In this document: positions 23,765-34,300 of the stretch, piece by piece | Layout of the letters: each line of letters begins with the position of its first letter | How positions within the stretch are numbered: the stretch's first letter is position 1 | From: Nemertoderma westbladi | Taxonomy: Eukaryota > Xenacoelomorpha > Nemertodermatida > Nemertodermatidae | Direction: 5' to 3' | Assembly: GCA_032718475.1 (NCBI GenBank) | Contig: JAUCBJ010006880.1 | Span: 1-64,000 of the forward strand | Length of the DNA: 64,000 nt | Translations under genes and position numbers: made by a program | The notes under the pieces: generated by a model | Databases searched by the model: none | The model's input: only the letters and a program-made list of their open reading frames with translations | Told to the model about the DNA's origin: nothing

Positions 23765-25060
23765 GCAGCTGCACTGCAGCATGCCGATCCTAGTAGTACT
23801 GTAACACCAACACAGCAGGAGTTAGTAAACAGTGAAATTTAAATTTTGCGTATTTTAATGTAACTGACATTTTATCCATTAATCTTTCAAGGAAAGACAT
23901 TAATTTGACGGATCGAATATTAATGTATGTTTCGGGGACGTAAACTAAAGTAAAAGCGTTGTTAAAGGGGCTGTGATGTCGGAGGGGTTGGTGTAGATAC
24001 TGTCCTAGGACAATTAAACCAAATGAATGCATCCCTTTGCACCAGATGGAACAATCTGCTCGTTTATGATGGCCTACAGTACATAGGTTTTTATGGAGGC
24101 CTGGTGGCGAGGTGGCCTACAACATTTTAGGACCGACCGGTCCTAATTTGAAAGGCAATGAAAACGTAACTAGTAGCGGTATATTAAGAAAACGTTGCAA
24201 TTGGCTGGAAGAATGATTTTGATAATACACTAGTGAATTTTAACCGGGGGGCGAATTTTTAGGGGGGTGTAAATTATCTGCTACACCGGTACACAGTTTA
24301 TAGGCCTACTGACCGTACGAGTATGGATACATCGTTCAGATACGTCATACAGGACGTATTCATGTATATACAGTATATTAGTATTATATTAGATTAGATT
24401 ATATATTTGATTAGTTAATGTATAAATTGTATGTATAGGCCAACAATTAAGGATTATCAGGTATCAGTAGATATGGTCTGGAGATCAGATTATGTCCAGT
24501 ATTGGTTTTTGTGTCTTGGTTTCTTGGTAATACAGTAGAACACGCGAATGTACATTCCATCAAGATTACATTTACTGTTTTCAATATGGTTATGCAGATT
24601 AGATTGATAGACATGGTCTGTTCGTCAGGTATGCAATAATTAAAAATCGAATAACCTGCTACCAATATGACAGTAATGTCAATTTATGTCGGTATGTTAG
24701 ATTAATTTATTCAGGTTATGCGTTAGGACACCGTTAAGAATACCGGGGATAATAAGGTCTCTTCAGTTGTAGCACTAATAGGTTTAGCCACTCACGCAAT
24801 TTTCGTCAAAATTTGAGTACTACTAGGGGTAGGGGCGGGGCCGGGGGTCAAGTCCACAGTTGGGAATATAGACTAGGGGCCTCGATAAGGTTAACACGGT
24901 GTAATGTCCCCTCGGGCGGAATGCCCCTCCCCCCGCCACGTGGGGAAATTTTCGCCTCGCGCCATATGCCCCAGAGCATTATCACCCCAGATTTCGAGAG
25001 TGGCAGTCCGAAGCCCTAAACCCTAAAGTCATGATTGGCTCTAATCTAAGACATTTTGTG
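23765..25060. other. Intergenic, no gene recognised
   Basis: Non-coding, with small GATTAGATTAGAT repeats near 24388 and a GC-rich patch at 24825-24960. No reliable coding signal was found. Confidence 0.45.
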
Positions 25061-25142
25061 GAATTTTGGTTATTCCATGGTCAAAAATTCAAAAAACCAC
25101 AAAATTTGTTAGATTAGAGCCTCGTAGTCCCGCGATAGTCCA

Positions 25143-25493
25143 GAAGAACGTGTGGGGAAGTGGAAAAATCACTTCAGCAACTTGCTTGGGCAGCCACCAA
25201 ACATCGAGGTCAGCCCTACAAGGAAAATATATGACAAGACACTACCTATAGAGACAGGGGACTTCACACCTGCGGAACTCCAAAGAAGCATTAAAAGCAT
25301 GTCCAATAATAAAGCGAGTGGATTAGATGAAATCCCAGCGGAGGTATGGAAAACAGGAGTGCTAAACAGACCATTATTAAATGTTTGCAACCGGATGTTA
25401 AAAGGGGAAAAGCCTCCACCAATTTGGACTAAAGGTCTACTAAAGCCTCTCCCCAAGAAAGGATACCTCGGTATACCAACAAATAGTAGTTAA
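25143..25493 (+). pseudogene. Non-LTR retrotransposon fragment, start of the reverse transcriptase domain
   Basis: The frame from about 25150 encodes WKNHFSNLLGQPP, then the diagnostic N-N-K-A-S-G-L-D-E-I-P-A-E-V-W block that opens LINE reverse transcriptases, followed by W-x-x-G-L-L-K-P-L-P-K-K-G. It stops at 25491, well before the catalytic palm. It is the complement, in domain terms, of the tail fragments at 21-24 kb. The BEL element inserted 60 bp downstream. Confidence 0.85.
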
Positions 25494-25552
25494 TTTGGCA
25501 GCTTATTGTTAAGTGGTAGACAAATTTATTTGTCTAAGTCCCCCCCCCCTAC

Positions 25553-25557
25553 ATGAA
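25553..25557. other. Target-site duplication, left (ATGAA)
   Basis: ATGAA precedes the left LTR and recurs exactly after the right LTR at 42893-42897. Five bases is the size made by BEL/Pao integrases. Confidence 0.9.
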
Positions 25558-26723
25558 TGTTCGCGCTTTCAGACCTTTAGCAGTTTAACCTGCCAAATTG
25601 GGATGTCTTCTAGATAATAGATAGTCTTTAGCCTATGACGAGTATTTGATACACTACATTAGCCGAAGCCAGTCTATGCGCGATCATTCACCCGCTGGAT
25701 ATACCCGCTGGATTCGGAAGCCTAACCGTATTGCGATGTAGGCCTACTGTATTATTCGACTGATCGTAATATATAATCTCTGACAAATATTATTCACTTT
25801 CGGGAAATATTAACAGTTCCTTTAGGACGTGGCGCTCTAAATATGTAAACAGAGTTATGACTTAAACTAGACACAACGGGATGGCTATAGATTCACGTAT
25901 ATGGCGCATTCTTTAGGAGATGCTTTGTTATCAGTTACAATCATACACAATACTGCACAATGCTGCACACCGATCTGCCGACCTTCACTAATTTTAGTCA
26001 CATATAAAGAGAACAACAACCAATACATGTAGTGCCTATGAAATAGCATTAGATTCACTTCAAAACCACTTTAATGTAAGTCGCAATCGTTATATGTAAC
26101 CGCTCTCTCTTACCTTCAGTATATCAAGAAGATTGAGGGTTTGTAATTATTTATCAGTATTCCAAATATAATAATATTCCATCAACAGATATAATGAATA
26201 ACCGACAGTAAATAGCAGTAAATTGTTAAGTTATGAATGGTTAAGTAATGATTGATATGGTTTGGATTGATAACAGATATACGTTCTATAATTAAGCCTA
26301 CTAATGCTGGGCTAAAGACTGAAAACACAGAGAATCCGAAGCCGGTCTTCTAGGCTCAGGACAAAATGTAAACATTGACCCATAATGCATTGCGCGATTT
26401 CTCGGAGGTTTCTGTACAAAAAGCAGGAGAATCGCTCTGATTGGTTGACCGAACAAAGAAACACCAGAGAACAAGGAAAAAGCTACACGTGTACAGCTCA
26501 GCTGTTAGCTGTCGTCATAGTAACTACACTGTTTCAAGAGGATCTAGCGCATTGCGTCATAGAATTGCTAATTATGTCCGCTAAAGTACACATACAGAAG
26601 AAATGGCTTTTTATGTCCACTAAAACACCAGTACAGTAAGGACACGGCCTTTTATGCCTGTTAAACCAACTACAGAGTACTTTGCGGGGAAAATAACTGG
26701 CTAATTCCGCAAAAGCTTTTACA
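25558..26723 (-). repeat. BEL/Pao 3' LTR
   Basis: 1,166 bp, starting TGTTCGCGCTTT and ending AAGCTTTTACA on the plus strand. It matches 41722-42892 almost base for base. The main difference is CCCGCTGG here versus CCCGGGAGACTGG in the other copy. It includes an unused small frame present in both LTRs. Confidence 0.96.
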
Positions 26724-26734
26724 CCGCTCCCAGA
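26724..26734 (-). other. Polypurine tract next to the 3' LTR
   Basis: Read on the minus strand, CTGGGAGCGG directly precedes the LTR start TGTAAAAG. This is the position and composition expected for plus-strand DNA priming. Confidence 0.55.
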
Positions 26735-26801
26735 AAATGGGATTTAAGTCTATAAAATATAAAAAATCACAGTTTCTAAAATATAAAAATACTCTAAACA
26801 G

Positions 26802-27248
26802 TTAGTCTTTCTTACGCGCACGGCGTTTACGCAGTTTTTTGAGGCTAGCAAGAGTCCTTTTCTCTTTGGGGCGAGCCACTTTACTAGGAGGGGTGTAACT
26901 CCTGGGTGAAGGGTGCAATACAATTGCATCAGAAGGTTTAGGATTACGATCGGTGTATCCGCTGGTCGAGGTACCTGGTTGATCGATATCAACTTCAGTG
27001 GAGCGAGGTCTAACGGCCTTTAGGGCGCGTCTTAGGACAGCAGCTCCTACGGGTCCTTGACGGGTCGTCTGGACAATGGCGGTGGGTGGACCGTGAGTGG
27101 TGAGAAACTTCCTCAGTTTAATGGTTCTTTCCAGCTCACGTTCTCGGGCTCGATATTCGTAGGGCCATCGAGATACTTCCTGTAACTCAGGGTGCGAGTT
27201 GATAAATAAATCGCCATACTCAGGGTCTTGACGGATGAAATTGATCAA
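26802..27248 (-). CDS. Basic C-terminal frame of the post-pol protein (BEL element)
   Basis: The frame encodes about 148 residues and has no ATG of its own; the first codon of this window is TTG and the open frame reaches upstream to about 27316. It overlaps the 442-codon ORF in the -1 frame. The sequence has many charged residues (RARERELERTIKLRKF) and ends in a very basic tail (KLRKRRARKKD), which suggests nucleic-acid binding or nuclear targeting. The tract upstream of TTG in this frame also reads like good coding sequence, better than the last 20 codons of the 442-codon ORF. I infer that the two are one protein, joined by -1 frameshifting or separated by a recent indel. No family is recognised. 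Confidence 0.6.
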   Translation of the reverse strand: MINFIRQDPEYGDLFINSHPELQEVSRWPYEYRARERELERTIKLRKFLTTHGPPTAIVQTTRQGPVGAAVLRRALKAVRPRSTEVDIDQPGTSTSGYTDRNPKPSDAIVLHPSPRSYTPPSKVARPKEKRTLASLKKLRKRRARKKD

Positions 27249-28573
27249 ATGGTATGAAGTAATATCGTTAGGATTGACGTTCCTGAGATATTTTCGAACA
27301 AATTTGGTGGAAACTCACCAACACGCTTCATTAGTTCGTAACTCGGTGTGCGTGTTTTTTGTTCAACAGACGCGAATAAATAAGGATGGAACGCGTAAAC
27401 TCCCTTGTAAGAGCGTCCAGGGTAATAGCGATGGCGGGACTCACAATGTAAATCTGCGTTTGCTTCCCAAGCTCGGATGTAGCGCAGGGTAATCATCTCA
27501 TCTACGCTTTCTAAATCGCGGTTAAAGGGGCAATTATAACTGGCATGTCCTTTAAGTTGACAGTGGTGGCATTGAGTCATAAATTGGGGGCAGACTGCAA
27601 AAATGTGCGAGTTATTAAGTCTGCAATACGCACAATAGATCTCCATCATCGGTTGTTCGTGGAAATAGGAGCAGGGTACGTCTGAGTCCATAGGGGTGAA
27701 ATGGTCTCTCGATGCGCATAATCGACAACGTTTTCGAGAAACATAGTTGGCGTGTCGATAATCGTATGCTGTGAGACATTGTGGACCTTGATACCACTCC
27801 AAGACGTAATCATTATCGCTGCTCCGGGGCGCTGTAGGCTGATTCGCTTCAGATTCTAAGCATATTGGTTCGTCTTCCAATTGCATAGCTGAGGTAGGTG
27901 CGGCTGTATCCGCAAGCGGACCCACTGTCTGAACTTCCACGACAGAATAACCCGTGGGTATTCGGGGTCTTTGTATAACAGATGAATGTAAGTTCTGTAT
28001 ACAAACATCCTGGAAAAGGGCAAATCCCGCGCTGTTTAGCTTCTCCGCAGCTGAGTCTCTTAGGCTGAGTTTTGTCAGAGCGCAGTCCTTGAACTGACTA
28101 TCAACGTTACGGAACGTAGTCAGAAAGCGCCTGAAACATTCGAAGCGGATGAATTTATTGTGTTCATCTAACTTGGCGAGTTTGGTTCCAAGTATTAAGG
28201 GATGGGCGCGTATGGTACGACTGCACACATCGGCTAGCCAACCGGCAAGTGCTGCGTTTTCAAAGATCGTGTATATAGCTAAGGAGGGACGAAGTGGAAC
28301 ACTCATAAAGCTATACACGGCGCCAGGTGCGGTCAATGGTCCATCAAAGTATAAACGAGAATAATGATCTCCATATACTTGTTGGTAATTGATAGGATTT
28401 CCAACCTTGAAATTCCATCCGTATTCTTGAAAGGCAAGATGTCCGATGGAGGTTCGTTGTACTTTAGTAATGCCGCTGGGTGTATTGGCATACATAGTGC
28501 GGAAGAAACCTCGGCCTTCTGCCCAGGGAGCAATCAGCTGAGTATCAACGAAAGGGTATGGAATGTTCTCCAT
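27245..28573 (-). CDS. Post-pol accessory protein with Cys/His knuckles (BEL element), function unknown
   Basis: A 442-residue ORF with an ATG start, located between pol and the 3' LTR, where some LTR elements carry env. It has no signal peptide, no transmembrane segment and no fusion-protein features, so an envelope is unlikely. Residues 1-200 are a mixed, probably globular region (YSRLYFDGPLTAPGAVYSF; ECFRRFLTTFRNV). Residues about 280-360 are Cys/His-rich: C-R-L-C-A-S-R-D-H, then C-A-Y-C-x-L-N-N-S-H, then C-P-x5-C-H-H-C-x-L-K-G-H-x4-C-P, the last like a CCHC gag knuckle. This suggests RNA binding, possibly a second nucleocapsid-like protein. The C-terminal end runs into another frame in the -1 register. 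Confidence 0.72.
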   Translation of the reverse strand: MENIPYPFVDTQLIAPWAEGRGFFRTMYANTPSGITKVQRTSIGHLAFQEYGWNFKVGNPINYQQVYGDHYSRLYFDGPLTAPGAVYSFMSVPLRPSLAIYTIFENAALAGWLADVCSRTIRAHPLILGTKLAKLDEHNKFIRFECFRRFLTTFRNVDSQFKDCALTKLSLRDSAAEKLNSAGFALFQDVCIQNLHSSVIQRPRIPTGYSVVEVQTVGPLADTAAPTSAMQLEDEPICLESEANQPTAPRSSDNDYVLEWYQGPQCLTAYDYRHANYVSRKRCRLCASRDHFTPMDSDVPCSYFHEQPMMEIYCAYCRLNNSHIFAVCPQFMTQCHHCQLKGHASYNCPFNRDLESVDEMITLRYIRAWEANADLHCESRHRYYPGRSYKGVYAFHPYLFASVEQKTRTPSYELMKRVGEFPPNLFENISGTSILTILLHTI

Positions 28574-29369
28574 ATTCCCGTCGTATGCCTAATATGTCTT
28601 CCATTGATGGTAGTGGTAGAGAGCAGGGGAAGACCTATGTCGTATTCAGAAATATTCAGAAATACGATCTCAGTTCTCAGTAGGAGGATTCAAACTTTCG
28701 AAGACTATCTCTAAATGAATTTATCCCCAGTGATTAGGGGGTGAACAACCAGATTTATGACACATAATGGTACCAGTTGTTCACAAACTATCTGCGTGTC
28801 CTTTCAGTCCTTGTATCACGGTTGTGGACTTAAGGAAATCATTGATGGTTGACTTTCTAATCCACAACGAGAGGGTGGAAGTTGATATCATAAATATCAA
28901 CAGAGTGTGACATGGACAGGAGGTGCGGACACCAATATGAGCATCCAGATTAATAGTAAAGGATGGGAGGTTTATTAAGAGGCGGTATGATCAATACCAC
29001 GATACAGCAATGATCGGTCGATCGTCTCCCAAAGCTCCGAGCGCGTTGGGAAGAGAAGGTGGGACGAAGTATGTTGTATTTTCAATAGCGATGTATAGAG
29101 GGATAAGAGGAGTAAAGTGGAGGGAGGAGATATGGTAGTATCCATAAGATACCACAATGGACATGTTTTCCATCACGTCATCATTCATTCTTGCCTTTTA
29201 ATTGTGACACTGATCACAATAATTACAGGAAAACGATGAAGGAAGAGAAAATTACAGCCTCCCGAAGGAGACCGCCCGTGAGCACCCGTGCCCCGGGGAA
29301 AACTATTCACATTATGGACCCTGGACATTAACCCATGTCTCTTCTCCAGTGGTTCTCCTCTATTTGTCT
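28574..29369. other. BEL element interior, no gene recognised
   Basis: Between the two post-pol ORFs. Only short frames without domain character were seen. Confidence 0.4.
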
Positions 29370-29768
29370 TTACAAGCCTTCTTCCACGTTATATCTTTCG
29401 AGTTGATTTCGAATAGAATTCCCGTGTTCCATTCTCGGTTCATCGTGCCGACTCCGCTGGGTATGATATTTAAATAAAACCATTTCCCTTTCGGTGTCTA
29501 CATCGTCCGTATCGTGTAAATCGATAGGATGGCCAGTAGTTAAGAAGTCCATATACATACCATTACGATGCGTATAGCGAGCGGTGAACTTTCTATAATC
29601 CAATTCACGCGTAAGTTGCTCCGGGGACATTGGCGGTTCGATATAACAACCATCATCCTCCGTAGTAGTTGGACCAGCGTCGCCGCGTATCAAGTTATTG
29701 ACAAACGCTTGTAAAGGTAGAGTATATCGCTCCCTGATACCAAGATCATCTTCTATCAACTCAGTCAT
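29370..29768 (-). CDS. Small acidic post-pol ORF (BEL element), function unknown
   Basis: 132 residues with an ATG start. Composition is protein-like and rich in Asp/Glu/Arg (DDVDTEREMVLFKYHTQRS). It contains no Cys knuckle or membrane segment. It is on the coding strand of the element, about 800 bp ahead of the knuckle ORF, and ends in N-V-E-E-G-L. No family is recognised. It could be a spliced exon of the knuckle protein, but the splice sites cannot be assigned from sequence alone. Confidence 0.5.
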   Translation of the reverse strand: MTELIEDDLGIRERYTLPLQAFVNNLIRGDAGPTTTEDDGCYIEPPMSPEQLTRELDYRKFTARYTHRNGMYMDFLTTGHPIDLHDTDDVDTEREMVLFKYHTQRSRHDEPRMEHGNSIRNQLERYNVEEGL

Positions 29769-31399
29769 ATCTGCTATATGAGTTTATCAATATTATAATG
29801 AGTTTATATATTAGGCTAGCGGGCGTCGCTGCCTACCCCTCTTTTGCCCCCGGACAGTGCAAGATCCTCAGCGCCGATGTACCGTCATCGCTGTGCTTTC
29901 GCCAACGATGTAGCTACACAACGACAACGATAACTGGCACAAGTCACTCCACTGTTCGTCCCAAAGGCTTAGATGTACTTCAGGTTCTTTCTGGAGAGTT
30001 AGGGCTACTTTCACAATTGCGACTCGCTACTGTAAACACACTTTAGTAGTAACATTCACCTACAAACACACAAACTCCCCCAAACTGTCACAAATCGCAC
30101 ACATTCGGGCCATTTGTCCGTTAGTCAGTGCCTTCCAGAATGCCACGTTATTATTGGGTATCCTGGGATACTATCAGTGTGCTATTTATTCCTTATGCTA
30201 TTCAATGGGCAAGCTTTATTGTTCTTTTAACTCACTTCTAATGCTAGCGTGGTTGTTGCCATGATGACATCATGGAAAGCTAGCGGTAGAATTAGGGTAA
30301 TTCTCATGCATACAGATCTGGGATGCTATTTAATAGTAATTCTTTAATGGTCAATATCCTCTTTATACATGACTTTATGAATTTTATCGGCTATTGACTA
30401 CATATTGGAGATTCTCGCACACTAATATACTTAATAGGGTGAATCTCCGCTCCCATGATCTATTAATTTATGGAATTTTGGGAATGTTATAAATTGTATA
30501 AAAATGACAATTTATCAAATTCATTAAAATATGAATTTAAATTTATTCCCGTAAATTTTATTATTTAATATTGAATAGACACAATTTTATTCCAGAACAT
30601 GTCTGGGGACTAGGATCCTTGATTCTAGGAAATTGGTCTTTTTAAGAATATCGGTAAGTGCTACGATATCTTAATAGACTAGAATTTTAAAGGATCTAAA
30701 ATTTGACAGATTTTGTAAATATTAATAATTAATATTTAGGATGGGCACCAGTTTATTCCAGAACTTGTCTGGGGACGTTAACCACTGATTCTAGAATTTT
30801 GTCTTTCAAGTATATCGGTGGGTGCCGCGATATCTTAATCGACTAGAATTGCAGATGGTCAAAGGGTTTAACAGATTTATTTGCGTTGTACGCTACTGTT
30901 AAAGGGACATCACGCTACTATATGTATTATTTAATATACGGTATGAGAGCAATATCGCACGAAGCAATGTCAGTGAGAAGAGGCAAGTCGTTTCCAAGGT
31001 CTACCCAGAGCTTGGTTTAGCCGAGTCACGACGATCTGAATTTTGCATTCCTAATACTCTACTTTACCAATAATACTTGAATATTGTAGGAGCTTTATTG
31101 TACTTTAATAAGTACGGATATTTCATCTTACTGTAGTTACGTATTTGTAATATAATACGGACAGTAAGGAAAGAGAAAAATAATTATTTCTCGCCGTCGC
31201 ACTAAATATATAATATATAAGTAATTAAATAATAAACGCAAATATATATTGCACTAATCTACTAAATAATCGCTAAAATAACATTCTACTAAATAAAATT
31301 AAAGAAAACGATTATAATAAAATTACATAATAATACATACATAAATATAAAATAATAAGAATATAAAATAATATGGTCACACACCCACTCCAGACGCTG
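29769..31399. other. BEL element interior, about 1.6 kb non-coding after pol
   Basis: AT-rich, with no gene. It contains an imperfect tandem duplication of about 166 bp (30574-30900) with TTTATTCCAGAAC and GTCTGGGGAC in each copy. Confidence 0.6.
30574..30900. repeat. Imperfect 166-bp tandem duplication in the BEL element
   Basis: TTTATTCCAGAAC-TGTCTGGGGAC, TGATTCTAG, TATCGGT and CGATATCTTAAT-GACTAG appear in the same order starting at 30586 and 30752. Confidence 0.8.
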
Positions 31400-34300
31400 C
31401 TAAGCTGGGGAGTCCCTAGATGTTTGTTGGATTAGGGAGGTGGTCGTGGGAAGAGTATCTTGTCTTCCATAGTTTCCGGAGAGTTCTCTGTCTCTTTCCA
31501 GTAAACATAAACGACCAACTGGGCGATTGAGCTGCTGTGTCTCGAAGACAATTCCCGGTTTCTTGAAGTTACGTCGCATGACGACGAGTTCTACCGATCG
31601 CACCAAACCGTCATCCGAGATGTGAGTCTCGATGATACGACCTGTCTGCCACCGCTTACGTGGAAGATCTGCATCCACAATAAGGACCATGTCTCCAGCG
31701 CTGACGTTTTCTTGCTGCGCAAACCACTTTGTTCGAAGTTGTAGCGTGGGCAGATAGTGTTTTTCGAAATGGTCAGCGAAACGACGGGATAACAACTGCA
31801 TGAGTTGCCAAGTTTGCCGGCAGTATTCGTCTCCGTCTGTGATTTCCGATTGTGGGAGCATGGCTACAGGTTTCTTCAGTAGGAAGTGCGCGGGTGTTAG
31901 CGCTTCCAGGGAATCGGGACTCGATGAGACTGGCATAAGCGGTCTCTCGTTGAGATAGGCGGCGATTTCCTCCATTAACGTCCGCAAAAGTTCGTCGGTG
32001 AGATACGCGCGGCACGGCACTATAAAGTGAAACGCGGTCTTCACACTTCTTATTAATCTCTCCCAACTTCCTCCCCACCAAGGGGCGTCGGCGGCGTTGA
32101 AGGTCCAGCTAGACGCTGTTACTCGTAGCTGATCGTCCACCTGTCTTTGGTTCCAATCTTTGACGTAAGCTTTGATTTCATTGTTGGCACCAATGAAGTT
32201 TGTTCCCTTATCAGATCTCATCGTGTTACTAGTTCCAAAGCGAGCGATCTGTCGTCGTAAGCTTAATAGGAAGCTGTTGGTAGATAAATCGTTCACCATA
32301 TCGAGATGGATAGCTCTACAAGTCATACAAACAAAGATGACACACCATCTCTTGACTATAGTCCTAGCACGATATACTTCAATAGGGCCAAATAAATCTA
32401 CACCGGTATTAGTAAAGGGTGGTTCATAGAAGCTTACTCGTTCCCTAGGTAATTCTGCCTCTCGCTGTGTTAAAGGCCTACTGAATGCTTTCCTACAGGG
32501 TATGCAGTTCCTAAGAACTTGGTTCAGAGCTCTACGGGGTTTATAAAAATAATAGCGAGTTCGAATTTCGCTAAGAACTCGTTCTCTACCAGCATGATAA
32601 AGTTTGCTGTGAACATCTACAATCATCTTGACTTGTATCTCAAGATTTCTAATGAGTATGGGAAACTTAGTGTCAAAGGATAATGGAGCATTCGTTAATC
32701 TTCCTCCAACACGTATCAACCCATCTATCATTGTGCTAGAGAAACGATCCCTTAAGTGCATCTGTGGATTTCTCAACAACAGGAAATACTTATCGGAATC
32801 CTCATAGCATTGCAGGAGTCTCAGCATCTGCTTGTTGGTTTCTTCATGCTCCTGATAACTGATCTTCTCCTTCAGAAACCTGTCGGATATCTTATATTTG
32901 GGAAGATCTTTAACAACATGGACCTGCACCGATGTTAGTGGAGCGGTATCACCTTTGGTCTTCATCCCGGAGTAGTGATGGTGAAAACATCTTTTTAAAT
33001 ATGTAACGGCCTTACAGAGCCGATTCCAGGAACTGTAGTGATGTATCGCTCTCTGCAGGAGAGGTGAGAGTCCTTGCGAGACGTCTGGTATTCCAGATTT
33101 CCAATCCTTCTCACGGATTTCCACAACAAACTTATTTGTGGCTGTGGGTTTCTGATCCAAAGCGTCGTCTCCGGAAGTATGTAGTACAGACAGATCTACC
33201 ATAGGTTTAAATAACTTCGATTTACTCGCCCGAGTTTTAGGTTTGACTTTCTCCGCTCCCTTGGCCTGTCTAATCTCTGCTGTAGTAAGATGAGGAGGCC
33301 ATTCTTCTTCTTCTTTGTAGAGGAAGTCGGGTCCACCTAACCAGTCTGGAGTATCTACCAGTTCTTGTGGAGTTGCTCCCCTGGAGGCGATGTCTGCTGG
33401 ATTGATCGTTCCGGGGCAATGTCTCCATTGATCCATCTTCGTGCGACTAAGTATAATGGCTACTCTGTTGGTAACGAAGACGCTGAACTGACAGACTTCA
33501 TTGGTTATATACTCCAACACGAGTAAAGCGTCGGTCCAATAGACAGTTTTCTCCAATGGATAATCGATCTGTTCCGTTACATTCCGGCCGATGGCTGTAG
33601 CGTATAGAGCCGCTTTTAACTCCGCTCGAGGAACTTTCAACTTGTTGTTTATCAATGCCTTAGAGGTAACCAAGGCGACTTTGATTCCATCCGGAGTTTC
33701 CACTCTTAGGTAGGCTACTATACCTATTCCCATATCGCTGGCGTCTCCAAACACATGGAGTTGATAGGAATACGTAGGGAGAACATGACCAAAATATGAA
33801 CGGGAAATTATAAAGTTCTCGATGGCTGGTAGAGAATCTTCCCATTTCATCCACTTCTTTAATAATTCTCCCTTAAGTGGATCGTCCCATGAGTGGTTTT
33901 CAAGCCACATTTGTTGTACTAAACTCCGAGCAATCAATATAACTGGGCTAATAAATCCCAATGGATCGAAATAAGTGCTCAGGATACTTAAACAAATCCG
34001 TTTAGTCCGAACTGGATTATCTCGCTGTTTTAGCTGGAAAAACAGGATATCTCTCTCTGTGTCCCATTTCAAACCAAGTGTCTTGGTTTCTGGAAGATCA
34101 TCTTTGATTAGATCTAGGTCTTTCGCTCCTCGATCTTCTACCGGGATCGACTCCAGAAACTCACGGGAGTTGCTGGTGAATTTAGTTAATCGAAATCCAC
34201 CTCTTTTTAAGCACTCTACCGTTCCTTTTGCGACATCAATGGCTTCTTCGACTGATGGAAGGGACTTTAGGTTGTCGTCCATGTATATATCCCGTTTGAT

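Noticed and set aside
25558-26723. A possible 84-codon gene duplicated at 26385-26639 and 42554-42808
   Set aside because: The identical frames are simply the two LTR copies.
27245-28573. Envelope gene of the BEL element
   Set aside because: The position fits, but there is no signal peptide, membrane anchor or hydrophobic fusion segment.
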